From Photobacterium sp. DA100 (GTDB lineage: Bacteria; Pseudomonadota; Gammaproteobacteria; Enterobacterales; Vibrionaceae), in the NCBI RefSeq assembly GCF_029223585.1, contig NZ_CP119423.1:558001-622000 (forward strand): a stretch of DNA of 64,000 nucleotides. The letters run 5' to 3'. The notes under the pieces were generated by a model. That model saw only the letters and a program-made list of their open reading frames with translations, had not been told where the DNA came from and did no database searches. Of this stretch, positions 38,140 through 46,115 are shown piece by piece. Position numbers and translations under genes: made by a program. Each line of letters begins with the position of its first letter. Position 1 is the stretch's first letter.

Positions 38140-40419
38140 TTAACTGATATTTTTGTCAGAAACGTGATCATTGTTCCAGCTAATGTCGCAACTTCCTGAA
38201 GTTTGTACTTTTACTAGCCCATTATGTATGCCTTGGATACATGAACGGCGGATATTGTCACTGGCAAAGCTAGCCGCTGGGGCCGCGTCAATGGCACTGA
38301 GGTGGACCCATTGGCTGCCCGACTCCTGCTTGCTGATCTCCCTGGCGGCATTGGTGGCCATCAGGAGGATATCAAGCAGCTCGTGGTCGTTAATGGCGGT
38401 GTATGCCCTAGGCAAGAAAGGATATTCTGCCATACCAATTCTGACGCGGTTGTCGATATGCTTGTTCTCGAGGAAGCGGTCGACCAGCTGTTGCAGTGAG
38501 CCTGCCAGTTGATCTGGTGCCGAGTCGAGCCGCGAATTTGGCTCAATGTACAGGAACATGGCATCGGAGAAGTGGTACAGCCTGGCCGGTTCACAAATCT
38601 GCTGGTTGAGGTATTCGCCAAACTGGCGTTCGAGATCCAGCCCCTGCTGGTAGCCGTGCTTGAGGTAGATATGCTTGAGGAAAGGCACCTCGAACAGAGC
38701 GAAGCGCAGGCGATCGCTCAGTGGCTCGTTGATGATTTCGCCAAGGTGCCATTGCTCGAAGTTAGCGCTGCTTTGCTGCAGGGAATTCGGCAGTTTGGCA
38801 GTCAGCATCCGCAAGTTTCTCAACCCGCTGCGCGGGTGGGTATAGAAATCGGTCCGCAGGCGCAGCAGGCGCGCTTGCAGTTGCTTGGCGGTTTTGTGGC
38901 GTCTTACCAGTAGGATAAAGATCACGCCGCTGAGGCAGAACAGGAAGATGGTGACGTTCTTCTGCTTGTACAGGGCCTTGCTGCTCTCAAACTGCTGGCG
39001 CTCCAGTTCCTCGAGGTGCAGCGAACGCTCAAGCATGCGCTGCTGCTGCTTGAAAACCTCGACATTGCTTCTCACCTGGGCTTGCTGCTTAGTGATGAAA
39101 AGTTGCTCGTAACGGCGCTGGCTCAGCAGGGCGTTGTAGTAATCGTTCTGCTGCTCGAAGGCACGTGACAGAAGGTTTTCCCCTTCCAGCTGAAGATCGC
39201 GGTTGCCGATTCGGCTGGCAGCCATCAGCCCCGTCTGCAGGTTGGTAATCGCCTCCTCGGGCTTGCCCTCGGCCAGCTCGAGCTCGCCTTGCAGAATCTG
39301 GGCCTCGGCCATGATTGCCTCGTTACCGGTCTGGGTGGCTATCAGGCGAGTGTGGTGGAGGTACTGCTCGGATTTCGGGTAGTTGTAGAGCTGCAGGTAA
39401 ACCCGCGCGATGCTCAGGCGCAGCCTTGCCGAGCGGATATCGCTGTTGAGCTGGTTTTCCTGATCCAAGGCGTTGAAGTAGTGAACCAGAGCCAGGTTGA
39501 AGCGACCCTGCTGCTCATAGATAGAGGCGATCAGCTCCAGGGTCTTGGCAAGTGGCCGGCTACGGTCGTAATGCTCGAAGAACTCGCCGGCTTGAGTGGC
39601 ATGCTCCAGGGCTTTGTCGAACACCTTGCGCTGCTCGAACAGCACCGCCAGATCGTAGTTGGCAACGGCGGTTTGGGCCTGGTCATCATTTTCGACGGCA
39701 AGCCAGTAGCCACTGAGCAAGCGATCCAGTGCCGTATCGTAATGGCCATGCTTGAAGTAATGCCTGCCGACCACCAGCTGGTAGTGGATCAGCTCGGCGG
39801 GATCATCAAGGTTGATCAGGAAGCGCTTGGCTTTGAGAAATCCCTTTTCCGCCTCGCTCTCGTGATCGGTTGCCGACTCGATGATCGAGCGCTGCATCAA
39901 TGCCTGGTATTGCAGGCGCTTGATCTGGCTGTCGAGCATCAGGTGGCTGCTGGCGACGATGTCAGTTTCTACTTTGCTGAGCATTTTCAGCGAGCGGGCG
40001 TTATTTTTCAGGTTGCTCCAGTAGATATCGGCATGGATCAGCTGGCTCTCAAGCCGGCTGAATGTCAGGTTTTCCTCGGTGGATATATCTTCGGCCTGCT
40101 TGATAGCCGCAATCGCTTTGTCCGGATGGTTCAACAGTGAGTGGGCCTTGGCGAGGATCTGCAAGGCATTGACTGTGCTCAGCGGGGTTCTTACCGAGTG
40201 GTCAGTTTCATCATTGATATGGACGCGGGAGGTTTCTTTGGGGGCGCTTAAGCGACGCTGGTCGAGGTAGCGGGTCGTAATGGCCAGCGATTGCTCGGGA
40301 TTGGTTTGGAGCAGCTCATTGGCTTCTGCCAGGATTGGCGTGGTAAAAATTTTTGCTTGTGTGCTGAACGAGATGATGCCTATGAACAGCAAACGGATCA
40401 GCCAACGGCTAGCAGACAT
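38140..40419 (-). CDS. Exported TPR-repeat membrane sensor with strongly degenerate GGDEF-like domain
   Basis: This 759-residue protein has a signal peptide (MSASRWLIRLLFIGIISFST, cleavage near QAK), then about 440 residues of helical repeats with TPR spacing (for example ALVHYFNALDQENQLNSDIR and EAITNLQTGLMAASRIG), one membrane segment near residues 480-500 (VTIFLFCLSGVIFILLV) and a cytosolic domain of about 230 residues. That domain has the outline of a GGDEF fold (FYTHPRSGLRNLRML entry, LYHFSDAMFLYIEP at the signature strand), but the GGDEF residues are gone. I choose the ATG at 40419, which gives a clean signal peptide, over a TTG at 40452. It resembles periplasmic-TPR sensors that regulate by protein contact. 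Confidence 0.7.
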   Translation of the reverse strand: MSASRWLIRLLFIGIISFSTQAKIFTTPILAEANELLQTNPEQSLAITTRYLDQRRLSAPKETSRVHINDETDHSVRTPLSTVNALQILAKAHSLLNHPDKAIAAIKQAEDISTEENLTFSRLESQLIHADIYWSNLKNNARSLKMLSKVETDIVASSHLMLDSQIKRLQYQALMQRSIIESATDHESEAEKGFLKAKRFLINLDDPAELIHYQLVVGRHYFKHGHYDTALDRLLSGYWLAVENDDQAQTAVANYDLAVLFEQRKVFDKALEHATQAGEFFEHYDRSRPLAKTLELIASIYEQQGRFNLALVHYFNALDQENQLNSDIRSARLRLSIARVYLQLYNYPKSEQYLHHTRLIATQTGNEAIMAEAQILQGELELAEGKPEEAITNLQTGLMAASRIGNRDLQLEGENLLSRAFEQQNDYYNALLSQRRYEQLFITKQQAQVRSNVEVFKQQQRMLERSLHLEELERQQFESSKALYKQKNVTIFLFCLSGVIFILLVRRHKTAKQLQARLLRLRTDFYTHPRSGLRNLRMLTAKLPNSLQQSSANFEQWHLGEIINEPLSDRLRFALFEVPFLKHIYLKHGYQQGLDLERQFGEYLNQQICEPARLYHFSDAMFLYIEPNSRLDSAPDQLAGSLQQLVDRFLENKHIDNRVRIGMAEYPFLPRAYTAINDHELLDILLMATNAAREISKQESGSQWVHLSAIDAAPAASFASDNIRRSCIQGIHNGLVKVQTSGSCDISWNNDHVSDKNIS

Positions 40420-40505
40420 ACTTTCATGAACCCCAAAAAACAGTACCACCAATATTAATGGGTTAGCCTATCAAGTCCAGCAAAGTCTTCGATTTTGCGT
40501 AACTT

Positions 40506-40535
40506 ATCCCCAAGTATCTTGAAGTTACTTGGGGA
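40506..40535. repeat. Perfect 11-bp inverted repeat
   Basis: ATCCCCAAGTA and TACTTGGGGAT are separated by 8 bases. It lies between the queF stop and the start of the TPR sensor gene. There is no T run on either side, so it is not a standard terminator; it could be an operator or an RNA hairpin in the sensor-gene leader. Confidence 0.6.
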
Positions 40536-40604
40536 TATTGCAAAGCGATTACTTTTTTGCCCACTGGCTGAAAAGGTATTTGCTCAGGTGATCACGCTGC
40601 CTGC

Positions 40605-41450
40605 TTATTGGCGCGCCAGACGGAAGTTATCGCTTGGCGTTTTGCCCATGTTGGTTCGGTACGGGTTGATGTCCAAACCGCCGCGACGGGTATAGCGGGC
40701 GTAAACCGTCAATAGCTCCGGCTTACAGTACTTCATGATGTCAGTGAAAATACGCTCGACACACTGCTCGTGGAACTCGTTGTGGTCGCGGAACGAGATC
40801 AGGTAACGCAGCAGCTTTTCGCGATCGATTTTCTTGCCGGTATAGGAAATACGCACGCTGCCCCAATCTGGCTGGCTGGTGATCAGGCAGTTAGACTTTA
40901 GGAGGTGGCTGTGCAGGATTTCGGTGACCGTTTCTTCCGATGCGGCACCTTCCAGGTGCGATGGATCGAATTCGTAATCCGTAATTTCGATATCCTGATC
41001 GTCGATGCATTCGCCGAAGAAGTTGGCGATTGGCTGATTGTCGAAGTCAGACAGGGGTTGCACCGTGACATCGACATCGGCGCCTGCGCACTGGGTCAGA
41101 TCTTTTTGCAGGGTATCTGCAATCTGCTGCCAGCTGTCAAACTTAGTCTGGTTGAAGCTGTTGAGGTAAAGCTTGAATGACTTGGACTCGATCAGGTTAG
41201 GGCTGTTGGCCGGCAGGCGAACCTCACCGATTGCCACCTGTGGCAGGCCTTTCTTGTTTAGCCAAGACAGCTCGTAGAGTGTCCAGATGTCATAACCGGT
41301 GAAAGGTAGGTCGTCGCCAAGGGACAGATCATCTCGGTTCAGGCTGCGAGGGACAGGCTGGAGGAGAGATGGGTCGTACTGGTCTTTGTATTCCGTCGTT
41401 TTACCTAGGGTCAAACCGGCTAATTCTTTCGCGTCTTGATATTTGCTCAT
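40605..41450 (-). CDS. queF: NADPH-dependent 7-cyano-7-deazaguanine reductase (type II)
   Basis: This 281-residue tunnelling-fold enzyme (E. coli 282) reduces preQ0 to preQ1 in queuosine synthesis. It is the long, two-domain form. The catalytic cysteine is in [16 protein letters not shown], and the QueF family segment [19 protein letters not shown] is present. Divergent from syd, as in E. coli. No preQ1 riboswitch was seen in the short intergenic region. Confidence 0.95.
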   Translation of the reverse strand: MSKYQDAKELAGLTLGKTTEYKDQYDPSLLQPVPRSLNRDDLSLGDDLPFTGYDIWTLYELSWLNKKGLPQVAIGEVRLPANSPNLIESKSFKLYLNSFNQTKFDSWQQIADTLQKDLTQCAGADVDVTVQPLSDFDNQPIANFFGECIDDQDIEITDYEFDPSHLEGAASEETVTEILHSHLLKSNCLITSQPDWGSVRISYTGKKIDREKLLRYLISFRDHNEFHEQCVERIFTDIMKYCKPELLTVYARYTRRGGLDINPYRTNMGKTPSDNFRLARQ

Positions 41451-41513
41451 ACTGTCCTGGACACACTTGGATTAGAATAGCCAAAGTTTACTTAATCTTT
41501 TGAGAGGTTGCGA

Positions 41514-42080
41514 ATGAATCATCCCGTTGCAGCGGCGTTATCTGAATTTTCTTCCCGTTTTTTGCAGGCATGGTGTGATGCAGGTCAAGGTTTTCCCCGA
41601 AGTGATGACCTGGTGGGGTTATCATCACCTTGCGTGAAGGCCGATGATGGCTACGAAGTGACTTGGCAACCGGTTGCTCGCTCGCCGATGGGGGATCTTG
41701 CCAGTGTCGAGAAAGGGATCGAGCTTCGCCTGCACGAAGATATTGTTGCTTTCTACGGTGCCCAGTTCAGTGGTGACATGGCCGCTAAATTCCAAACCGT
41801 TACGGGTATGATTGAATTTGACTTGCTCCAGGCCTTCAGCGAAGACGATGTATTGCGCCTGCAGGAGAACATTCTGGGGCACCTGGTGACCCAGCGTCGC
41901 TTGAAGCTCAAGCCGACAGTCTTTATCGGCGCGATGGATTCCGAAAGTGAGGTGGTGTCGGTGTGCAACCTCTCTGGCGAGGTGATCCTGGAGACGCTGG
42001 GCAAGGACAACCGTGAGGTACTCTCGCCGAGCCTGGAGCAGTTCCTGGCAGCCCTGCAACCTGTGGTAAGAGCCGAGTAA
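41514..42080 (+). CDS. syd: SecY-interacting protein Syd
   Basis: This 188-residue protein (E. coli 181) is soluble with an acidic surface; segments such as ALSEFSSRFLQAWCDAG and PCVKADDGYEVTWQPV match Syd. In E. coli it binds SecY at the inner face of the membrane and SecB-independent quality control has been suggested. The ATG at 41514 is 6 bases after TGAGAGG. The DUF2310 gene begins 3 bases after its stop. Confidence 0.93.
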   Translation: MNHPVAAALSEFSSRFLQAWCDAGQGFPRSDDLVGLSSPCVKADDGYEVTWQPVARSPMGDLASVEKGIELRLHEDIVAFYGAQFSGDMAAKFQTVTGMIEFDLLQAFSEDDVLRLQENILGHLVTQRRLKLKPTVFIGAMDSESEVVSVCNLSGEVILETLGKDNREVLSPSLEQFLAALQPVVRAE

Positions 42081-42083
42081 GTT

Positions 42084-42860
42084 ATGTACGTCGTCGAATT
42101 GCAATTTGAATGTTTTGATAACACCACCGTCGCCGCGGTGGATAGCGCCATCAACGGATTGATGGATGCCCTGCGCTATAACGGCCAGGTGCTGGGGCGT
42201 GAGTTTCCCATCGTCATGGACGAGGGCACTTTCAAAGTCAGGGCGGTGTGCCCGGAGCAGGACAGCCTACACTCCCGTTTCCATAGCCCGCAGGTCAAAG
42301 CCGGGATGAACCGCCTGAGCCAGGCCAGCTTGCTGAGCCCCAAGGTCAAGCTGCTGGGCAGAGATCTGAACTCGGAAGCCGCGGCCGAGAACTTCTCGCC
42401 GAGCTGGCAGGTGATTTATACCACGTATGTGCACACCTGCTCCCCATTACGCTGCGGGGATACCCTGATGCCGATCCCGCTCTACCGCCTGCCGGAGCCG
42501 ACCTTGAATGGCGATCACAAAGCGGTGATCAAGTGGCAGACGGAATGGCAGGCCTGTGACGAGTTGCAAATGGCGGGGGCGTGCCAGGCCGAGCATGCGG
42601 CCCTGCATGAAATCCGAGATGCCGACAGTGATATCTTCCGCCGGGGGTGGGACTTGCGCGGGCGCATTGAGTACATCACCAAGATCCCGACCTATTACTA
42701 TCAATACCGGGTCGGTGGCGAGAGCCTCGAAAGTGAATTGAGCCGACCGTGTCCGAAATGCGGTGGCCAGTGGTGGTTGGATGAGCCGCTGCATGGCATT
42801 TTCCATTACAAGTGCGACAAGTGCCGTATTGTTTCCAATCTGTCCTGGGATTTCCAATAA
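42084..42860 (+). CDS. Zn-ribbon protein of the DUF2310 family
   Basis: This 258-residue protein ends in a zinc ribbon, CPKCGGQWW then YKCDKC, about residues 229-250. The N-terminal region is mixed alpha/beta with no motif I can assign. Described family members are only called possible nucleic-acid-binding proteins. It is coupled to syd (3-base gap), so the two are co-expressed, and it ends in a bidirectional terminator. Confidence 0.8.
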   Translation: MYVVELQFECFDNTTVAAVDSAINGLMDALRYNGQVLGREFPIVMDEGTFKVRAVCPEQDSLHSRFHSPQVKAGMNRLSQASLLSPKVKLLGRDLNSEAAAENFSPSWQVIYTTYVHTCSPLRCGDTLMPIPLYRLPEPTLNGDHKAVIKWQTEWQACDELQMAGACQAEHAALHEIRDADSDIFRRGWDLRGRIEYITKIPTYYYQYRVGGESLESELSRPCPKCGGQWWLDEPLHGIFHYKCDKCRIVSNLSWDFQ

Positions 42861-42861
42861 C

Positions 42862-42891
42862 AAAAAAGCGCAGTACCGACTGCGCTTTTTT
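42862..42891. terminator. Bidirectional terminator
   Basis: AAAAAAGCGCAGT, loop ACCG and ACTGCGCTTTTTT form a 13-bp stem. It serves the syd-DUF2310 transcript and the converging minus-strand gene. Confidence 0.88.
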
Positions 42892-42902
42892 GTTTGTCTG
42901 GC

Positions 42903-43181
42903 CTAGTCCTGCCTGCTTTCCAGCTGTTCAAGCCGGGCGGTCAATGAGGCGACTTGCTGCTCCAAGGCGGCAATCCGTGCTTCAGCGGAAGGCTGCGGGT
43001 CGACTTTTTCAATTCTTGGGACTCGGGCGCTCGATTTCCAACTCTGCAGTGCCTTGATGATGAGCGGCATCGGCAGGGGATCGGCCAACCTCGATTTGAT
43101 TAATGCCACCGAAGGCTCTTTGCCTTCGGCCACCAAACTTTCAATAGCCTCGGAAAGGGCTTGGGTAATTTCTGATGACAT
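42903..43181 (-). CDS. Small KfrA-like DNA-binding/coiled-coil protein
   Basis: This 92-residue protein begins with a segment that reads like the KfrA N-terminal winged-helix (LSEAIESLVAEGKEPSVALI, then KSRLADPLPMPLIIKALQSW), followed by a short coiled coil of heptads (AALEQQVASLTARLEQLE). The domain call is from pattern memory. It is too short to be a full KfrA. It lies next to the DUF2789 gene on the same strand. A role as a small DNA-binding or nucleoid-associated protein is possible but unproven. Confidence 0.55.
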   Translation of the reverse strand: MSSEITQALSEAIESLVAEGKEPSVALIKSRLADPLPMPLIIKALQSWKSSARVPRIEKVDPQPSAEARIAALEQQVASLTARLEQLESRQD

Positions 43182-43258
43182 GCGGTTTCCTTCTTGCTGC
43201 CGGGTGTGGCGCTATTCTCCCTCATTCCAGCCGAGGGGCACAATAGGCCCGTAGCCTG

Positions 43259-43489
43259 TTATTTCCTCAGCAAGGCATCAAGCTGATCGATAACTTCACA
43301 CCAGTCGGCATCTTGTTCCTGTGACTCTTTGAGAAACCTTTTTTGCGCCGGCTGCCAGAAACTGGCTTCAGACAATTGCTCATGCTGGGCGAGCCGGTGC
43401 TCGGCCAAGAAGGTCTCGATAAACTCTTTGGAATTGTTCAATCCCAACTGACTGAAGAGGGAGGCAAGGTTGTGGTTAAAGGTTTCCAT
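43259..43489 (-). CDS. DUF2789 family protein
   Basis: This 76-residue protein matches the DUF2789 pattern: LASLFSQLGLNNS at the start, FIETFLAEH in the middle, FWQPAQKRFLKESQEQDADW near the end. It is a small cytosolic helical protein of unknown function. The ATG at 43489 is 5 bases after AAGGAG. It points away from the csrB array, and its promoter region adjoins the first csrB activating site. Confidence 0.8.
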   Translation of the reverse strand: METFNHNLASLFSQLGLNNSKEFIETFLAEHRLAQHEQLSEASFWQPAQKRFLKESQEQDADWCEVIDQLDALLRK

Positions 43490-43593
43490 GGTCACTCCTT
43501 GGCTAGCGCTATGTTTTTCCTAATTATAGAGAAATATTTCACAGTGCCTGCCTTCATTCATCTTAACGAACATTCCTATTCATCTCGAACTCT

Positions 43594-43611
43594 TGTGAGA
43601 GATCTCTTACA
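43594..43611. promoter_or_regulatory. GacA/VarA/UvrY activating site of csrB copy 1
   Basis: TGTGAGAGATCTCTTACA fits the response-regulator consensus TGTAAGN6CTTACA with one change. Its centre is about 182 bases before the predicted RNA start. Confidence 0.85.
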
Positions 43612-43783
43612 AGGGTGTGGGACATTAAGGAAAAATAGTCGGTAAATAGGCTTATGGTGTGGGTTTAACTTATTGAATTGATGTGTTTTTTGTTGTCGTC
43701 TGGGAGGTGGGTAGGTTGCTTGGGGCAAAGGTTTTTACTGCAGTAACTATTTTGCCGAGGGAGAAAATCGTAATATTAACCCT

Positions 43784-44173
43784 GTCGGAAGGAACTGACG
43801 GAACGGAACAGGAAATAAGCCAAGGATATGGTTTGTCTCAGGATGAGACCGGTGTACTAGGATGGTATGTCGAACAAGGACTGTGAAGGGATAGCCGAGG
43901 AACGGCAACATGGTAAGTAGGATGCTTGCCAGTCAGGATGACACAAGGACCACTTCAGGACGAAGTTAGGGACACCTCCAGGATGGATGTTGAGAGTCAG
44001 GACAGGATGGACTGACGGGTCAGGACGGCCACAGGATCACTTCAGGATGAAGTAAAAAAGGACAAGGCTGAAGGAATACAGCTGTCAACGGAATGATGCA
44101 GGGAGCACCACAGTAGCGGGATTGCTGCAAGTAAGACCTAAGGGCGCAACGCAAGTTGCGCCCGTTCTTTTTT
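43784..44173 (+). ncRNA. csrB: CsrB-type CsrA-sequestering small RNA, copy 1
   Basis: This ~390-nt RNA contains nearly thirty GGA triplets, many in hairpin loops such as CACCTCCAGGATGGA, CTTCAGGATGAAG, GTCTCAGGATGAGAC and ACTTCAGGACGAAGT, which is how CsrB RNAs bind CsrA dimers. The 3' end GCAGGGAGCACC, AGTAGCGGGATTGCTGC and the terminator follow E. coli CsrB. A TAATAT box at 43771-43776 sets the start near 43784. It lies between syd and yqcC, the E. coli csrB locus. It binds CsrA and so relieves CsrA effects on mRNA translation and decay. Open frames across it have no ribosome sites and are not genes. Confidence 0.93.
44142..44173 (+). terminator. Terminator of csrB copy 1
   Basis: GGGCGCAAC, loop GCAA and GTTGCGCCC form a perfect stem, followed by GTTCTTTTTT. 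Confidence 0.92.
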
Positions 44174-44460
44174 GTGCTCCGCAATAAACGGCCCTATGGT
44201 GAAGAGCGGTTCTATGGCCCTATGGGGTCAAGACCTCTTCAAGTTGAAGCGATTATTTTTGATTAATGCTGAAATCAATAGCTTGAAATCGTTTGCGGCT
44301 TCGGACAGCATCACAGCACCACTCTCAAAATAACAAAACAATGACTTATCCTGTACACCAGAGGATCAAGCCGGTCATATGTTTAACTAATCTCTGTAAT
44401 CGAACTGAAACACAGAATAATCACCTTGTGAAACAGGGTGCAGTTATAGCCTTGCCCCCT
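44174..44460. other. Spacer between csrB copy 1 and the next activating site
   Basis: I find no gene, ribosome site or strong hairpin here. It has mixed AT-rich sequence and short open frames only. Confidence 0.6.
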
Positions 44461-44478
44461 TGTGAGAGATCTCTTACA
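44461..44478. promoter_or_regulatory. GacA/VarA/UvrY activating site of csrB copy 2
   Basis: This has the same 18-mer TGTGAGAGATCTCTTACA as copies 1 and 3. Its centre is about 179 bases before the predicted start. Confidence 0.85.
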
Positions 44479-44648
44479 AAGCTGTGAGAGTAATACAGGC
44501 CGGAACCAGACAAACTAGACGGGTTTGATTATTTTTTCTTTTTAAATCAGTGTATTGTCTTTTGTATTTTCACGGTGAATGTTATTCGTCAAGACATACC
44601 GGCCGATAGTCAATTGTATGAATCCGCAAAGCGCGTAATATGACCCTT

Positions 44649-45115
44649 GTCGACAGGGAGTTGGCGCAGGAAATGGAAAGCAGAAGGAATCTGCAAGCCT
44701 AGGAAAGGCAGTGCCAGCAGGGCGGCTGGCAGACATGAAGTCATGGACACGGAATGGATACCGTCGGGGATCAGGATGATTGCCGTCAGGATCGAGTAGG
44801 ACAGCTTTAGGATAAGCCGGAACACCTCAAGGATTGGGGGTAGGGATAGCGCTCTGGGATAGAGCAAGAGGACGGCTTAGGGACGAGTATCAGGAACCCT
44901 TCAGGATGAAGGCAGTGGACACCGCCAGGAAGGACGAGAGAGTCGCACATGGACAATGCGACGGGTCAAGGAACTACCAAGGACAACCCGGGATAGGGTT
45001 TAGGGATTACCGCTAAGGATTTAGAATAACAAGGATAGTCGCAGGGAGCACTGTCGTAGCGGGAAAGCTGCATGTAAGACCTAAGGGCGCAACGCAAGTT
45101 GCGCCCGTTCTTTTT
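44649..45115 (+). ncRNA. csrB: CsrB-type CsrA-sequestering small RNA, copy 2 (divergent body)
   Basis: This ~467-nt RNA is longer than copies 1 and 3, and its body is largely different in sequence. It keeps the design of GGA-loop hairpins: GATCAGGATGATTG, CCTTCAGGATGAAGG, CAGTGGACACCGCCAGGAAGG. The 3' segment GCAGGGAGCA through the terminator is almost identical to the other copies. The -10 TAATAT at 44636-44641 is at the same distance from its activating site. It functions as a CsrA sponge by analogy. Confidence 0.88.
45085..45115 (+). terminator. Terminator of csrB copy 2
   Basis: The same hairpin as copy 1 (GGGCGCAAC / GTTGCGCCC), followed by GTTCTTTTT. Confidence 0.92.
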
Positions 45116-45176
45116 GGGCCGGCAAAAACCCCCTTCGGCTCTCTCCCATTTCTCATCAGTGATACTCTGTCAACCT

Positions 45177-45194
45177 TGTGAGAGATCTCTTACA
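45177..45194. promoter_or_regulatory. GacA/VarA/UvrY activating site of csrB copy 3
   Basis: The same 18-mer TGTGAGAGATCTCTTACA, centred about 180 bases before the predicted start. Downstream bases (GTGGGAGATTAAGG) also resemble copy 1. Confidence 0.85.
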
Positions 45195-45365
45195 AGTTCG
45201 TGGGAGATTAAGGTGATAGGATGAGGGGGAAATCGTCATTTTATCGCGTAAGGTTATGTATTTTAGATCTTTTTATTGCGATGCGGCATATATCAAGCGG
45301 GTTGCAGCTGAGCTTTTCACCAGGGAGCGCTACTTTATCCGGCCTGAAGGTGTAATCTTATAAGT

Positions 45366-45754
45366 GTCGGAAGGAACTGACGGAACGGAACAGGAAACAC
45401 CCAAGGATTCGGGTAGTCTCAGGATGAGGCCGGTGTACCAGGATGGTGTATCGAACAAGGACTGTGAAGGGATAGCCGAGGAGCGGCAAAATGGTAAGTA
45501 GGATGCTTGCCAGTCGGGACGACACAAGGACCACTTCAGGATGAAGTCAGGACCCCTCCAGGAAGGATGTTGAGAGTCAGGATAGGATAGGCTGACGGGT
45601 CAGGATGGCCACAGGACAACTTCAGGACGAAGAATAAAAGGAATCTGCTGACGGATTACAGCAATTCGATGGATTGATGCAGGGAGCACCTTAGTAGCGG
45701 GACTGCTGCAAGTAAGACCTAAGGGCGCAACGCGAGTTGCGCCCGTTCTTTTTT
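45366..45754 (+). ncRNA. csrB: CsrB-type CsrA-sequestering small RNA, copy 3
   Basis: This ~389-nt RNA is very similar to copy 1 along its whole length (by eye roughly nine bases in ten), starting with the same GTCGGAAGGAACTGACGGAA. Differences often spare GGA loops or keep stems paired, e.g. TACTAGGATGGTA in copy 1 is TACCAGGATGGTG here. The -10 is TAATCT at 45353-45358. The T run of its terminator overlaps the stop codon of the converging DUF3301 gene. Confidence 0.92.
45723..45754 (+). terminator. Terminator of csrB copy 3
   Basis: GGGCGCAAC, loop GCGA and GTTGCGCCC are followed by GTTCTTTTTT. Confidence 0.92.
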
Positions 45755-46058
45755 ATTCCCCCGGCATCCTATGCGGCGGGACATGGATCGTCAGCGGATG
45801 GAAGCCCTTCATCACGATGTGCCCCTGATAGGCGTCTTGGCCATCGGCGGAGAACTCAAACAAGTAAATGGTATGCCAGCCCCAGCGACCGTTGCGATCA
45901 CGCAGGCGGTGCTCCCCCCTTGCTGTATTGAGCAGTTGCAAGCCCAAGTGTTCGCAACGTTGGTTGATGAAATAATTGGCCAGCTCTGTCTGGCGCCGCT
46001 GCTGCCAGAACAGAAAGCCCAAAATGGCCAGCAGTAAGATACCCAGAAGGTTTTCCAT
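45753..46058 (-). CDS. DUF3301 membrane-anchored protein
   Basis: This 101-residue protein has one N-terminal membrane helix (LLGILLLAILGFLFW, about residues 4-18) and a small basic domain with LANYFINQRCEHLGLQLLNT and RDRNGRWGWHTIYLFEFS. The pattern fits the DUF3301 family; the function is unknown. The ATG at 46058 follows AAGGA 9 bases upstream, and the 9-codon longer frame is rejected. It lies 57 bases after the DUF3549 gene, likely one operon. Confidence 0.75.
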   Translation of the reverse strand: MENLLGILLLAILGFLFWQQRRQTELANYFINQRCEHLGLQLLNTARGEHRLRDRNGRWGWHTIYLFEFSADGQDAYQGHIVMKGFHPLTIHVPPHRMPGE

Positions 46059-46115
46059 ATCAAATTGTCCTTGCGCTTTCCCCAACCGAAGATGCTGGGG
46101 AAAGATTATATCGGG

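Noticed and set aside
39289..40140. 283-codon open frame opposite the TPR sensor gene
   Set aside because: It is the antisense of a GC-rich coding region without supporting signals.
41451..41513. Possible preQ1 riboswitch before queF
   Set aside because: The 63-base gap between queF and syd shows no aptamer-like pseudoknot sequence.
43683..43886. 67-codon open frame crossing the start of csrB copy 1
   Set aside because: It has no ribosome site and runs through the promoter and GGA hairpins of the small RNA.
44834..45016. 60-codon open frame inside csrB copy 2
   Set aside because: The translation follows the AGGA repeats of the RNA and there is no ribosome site.
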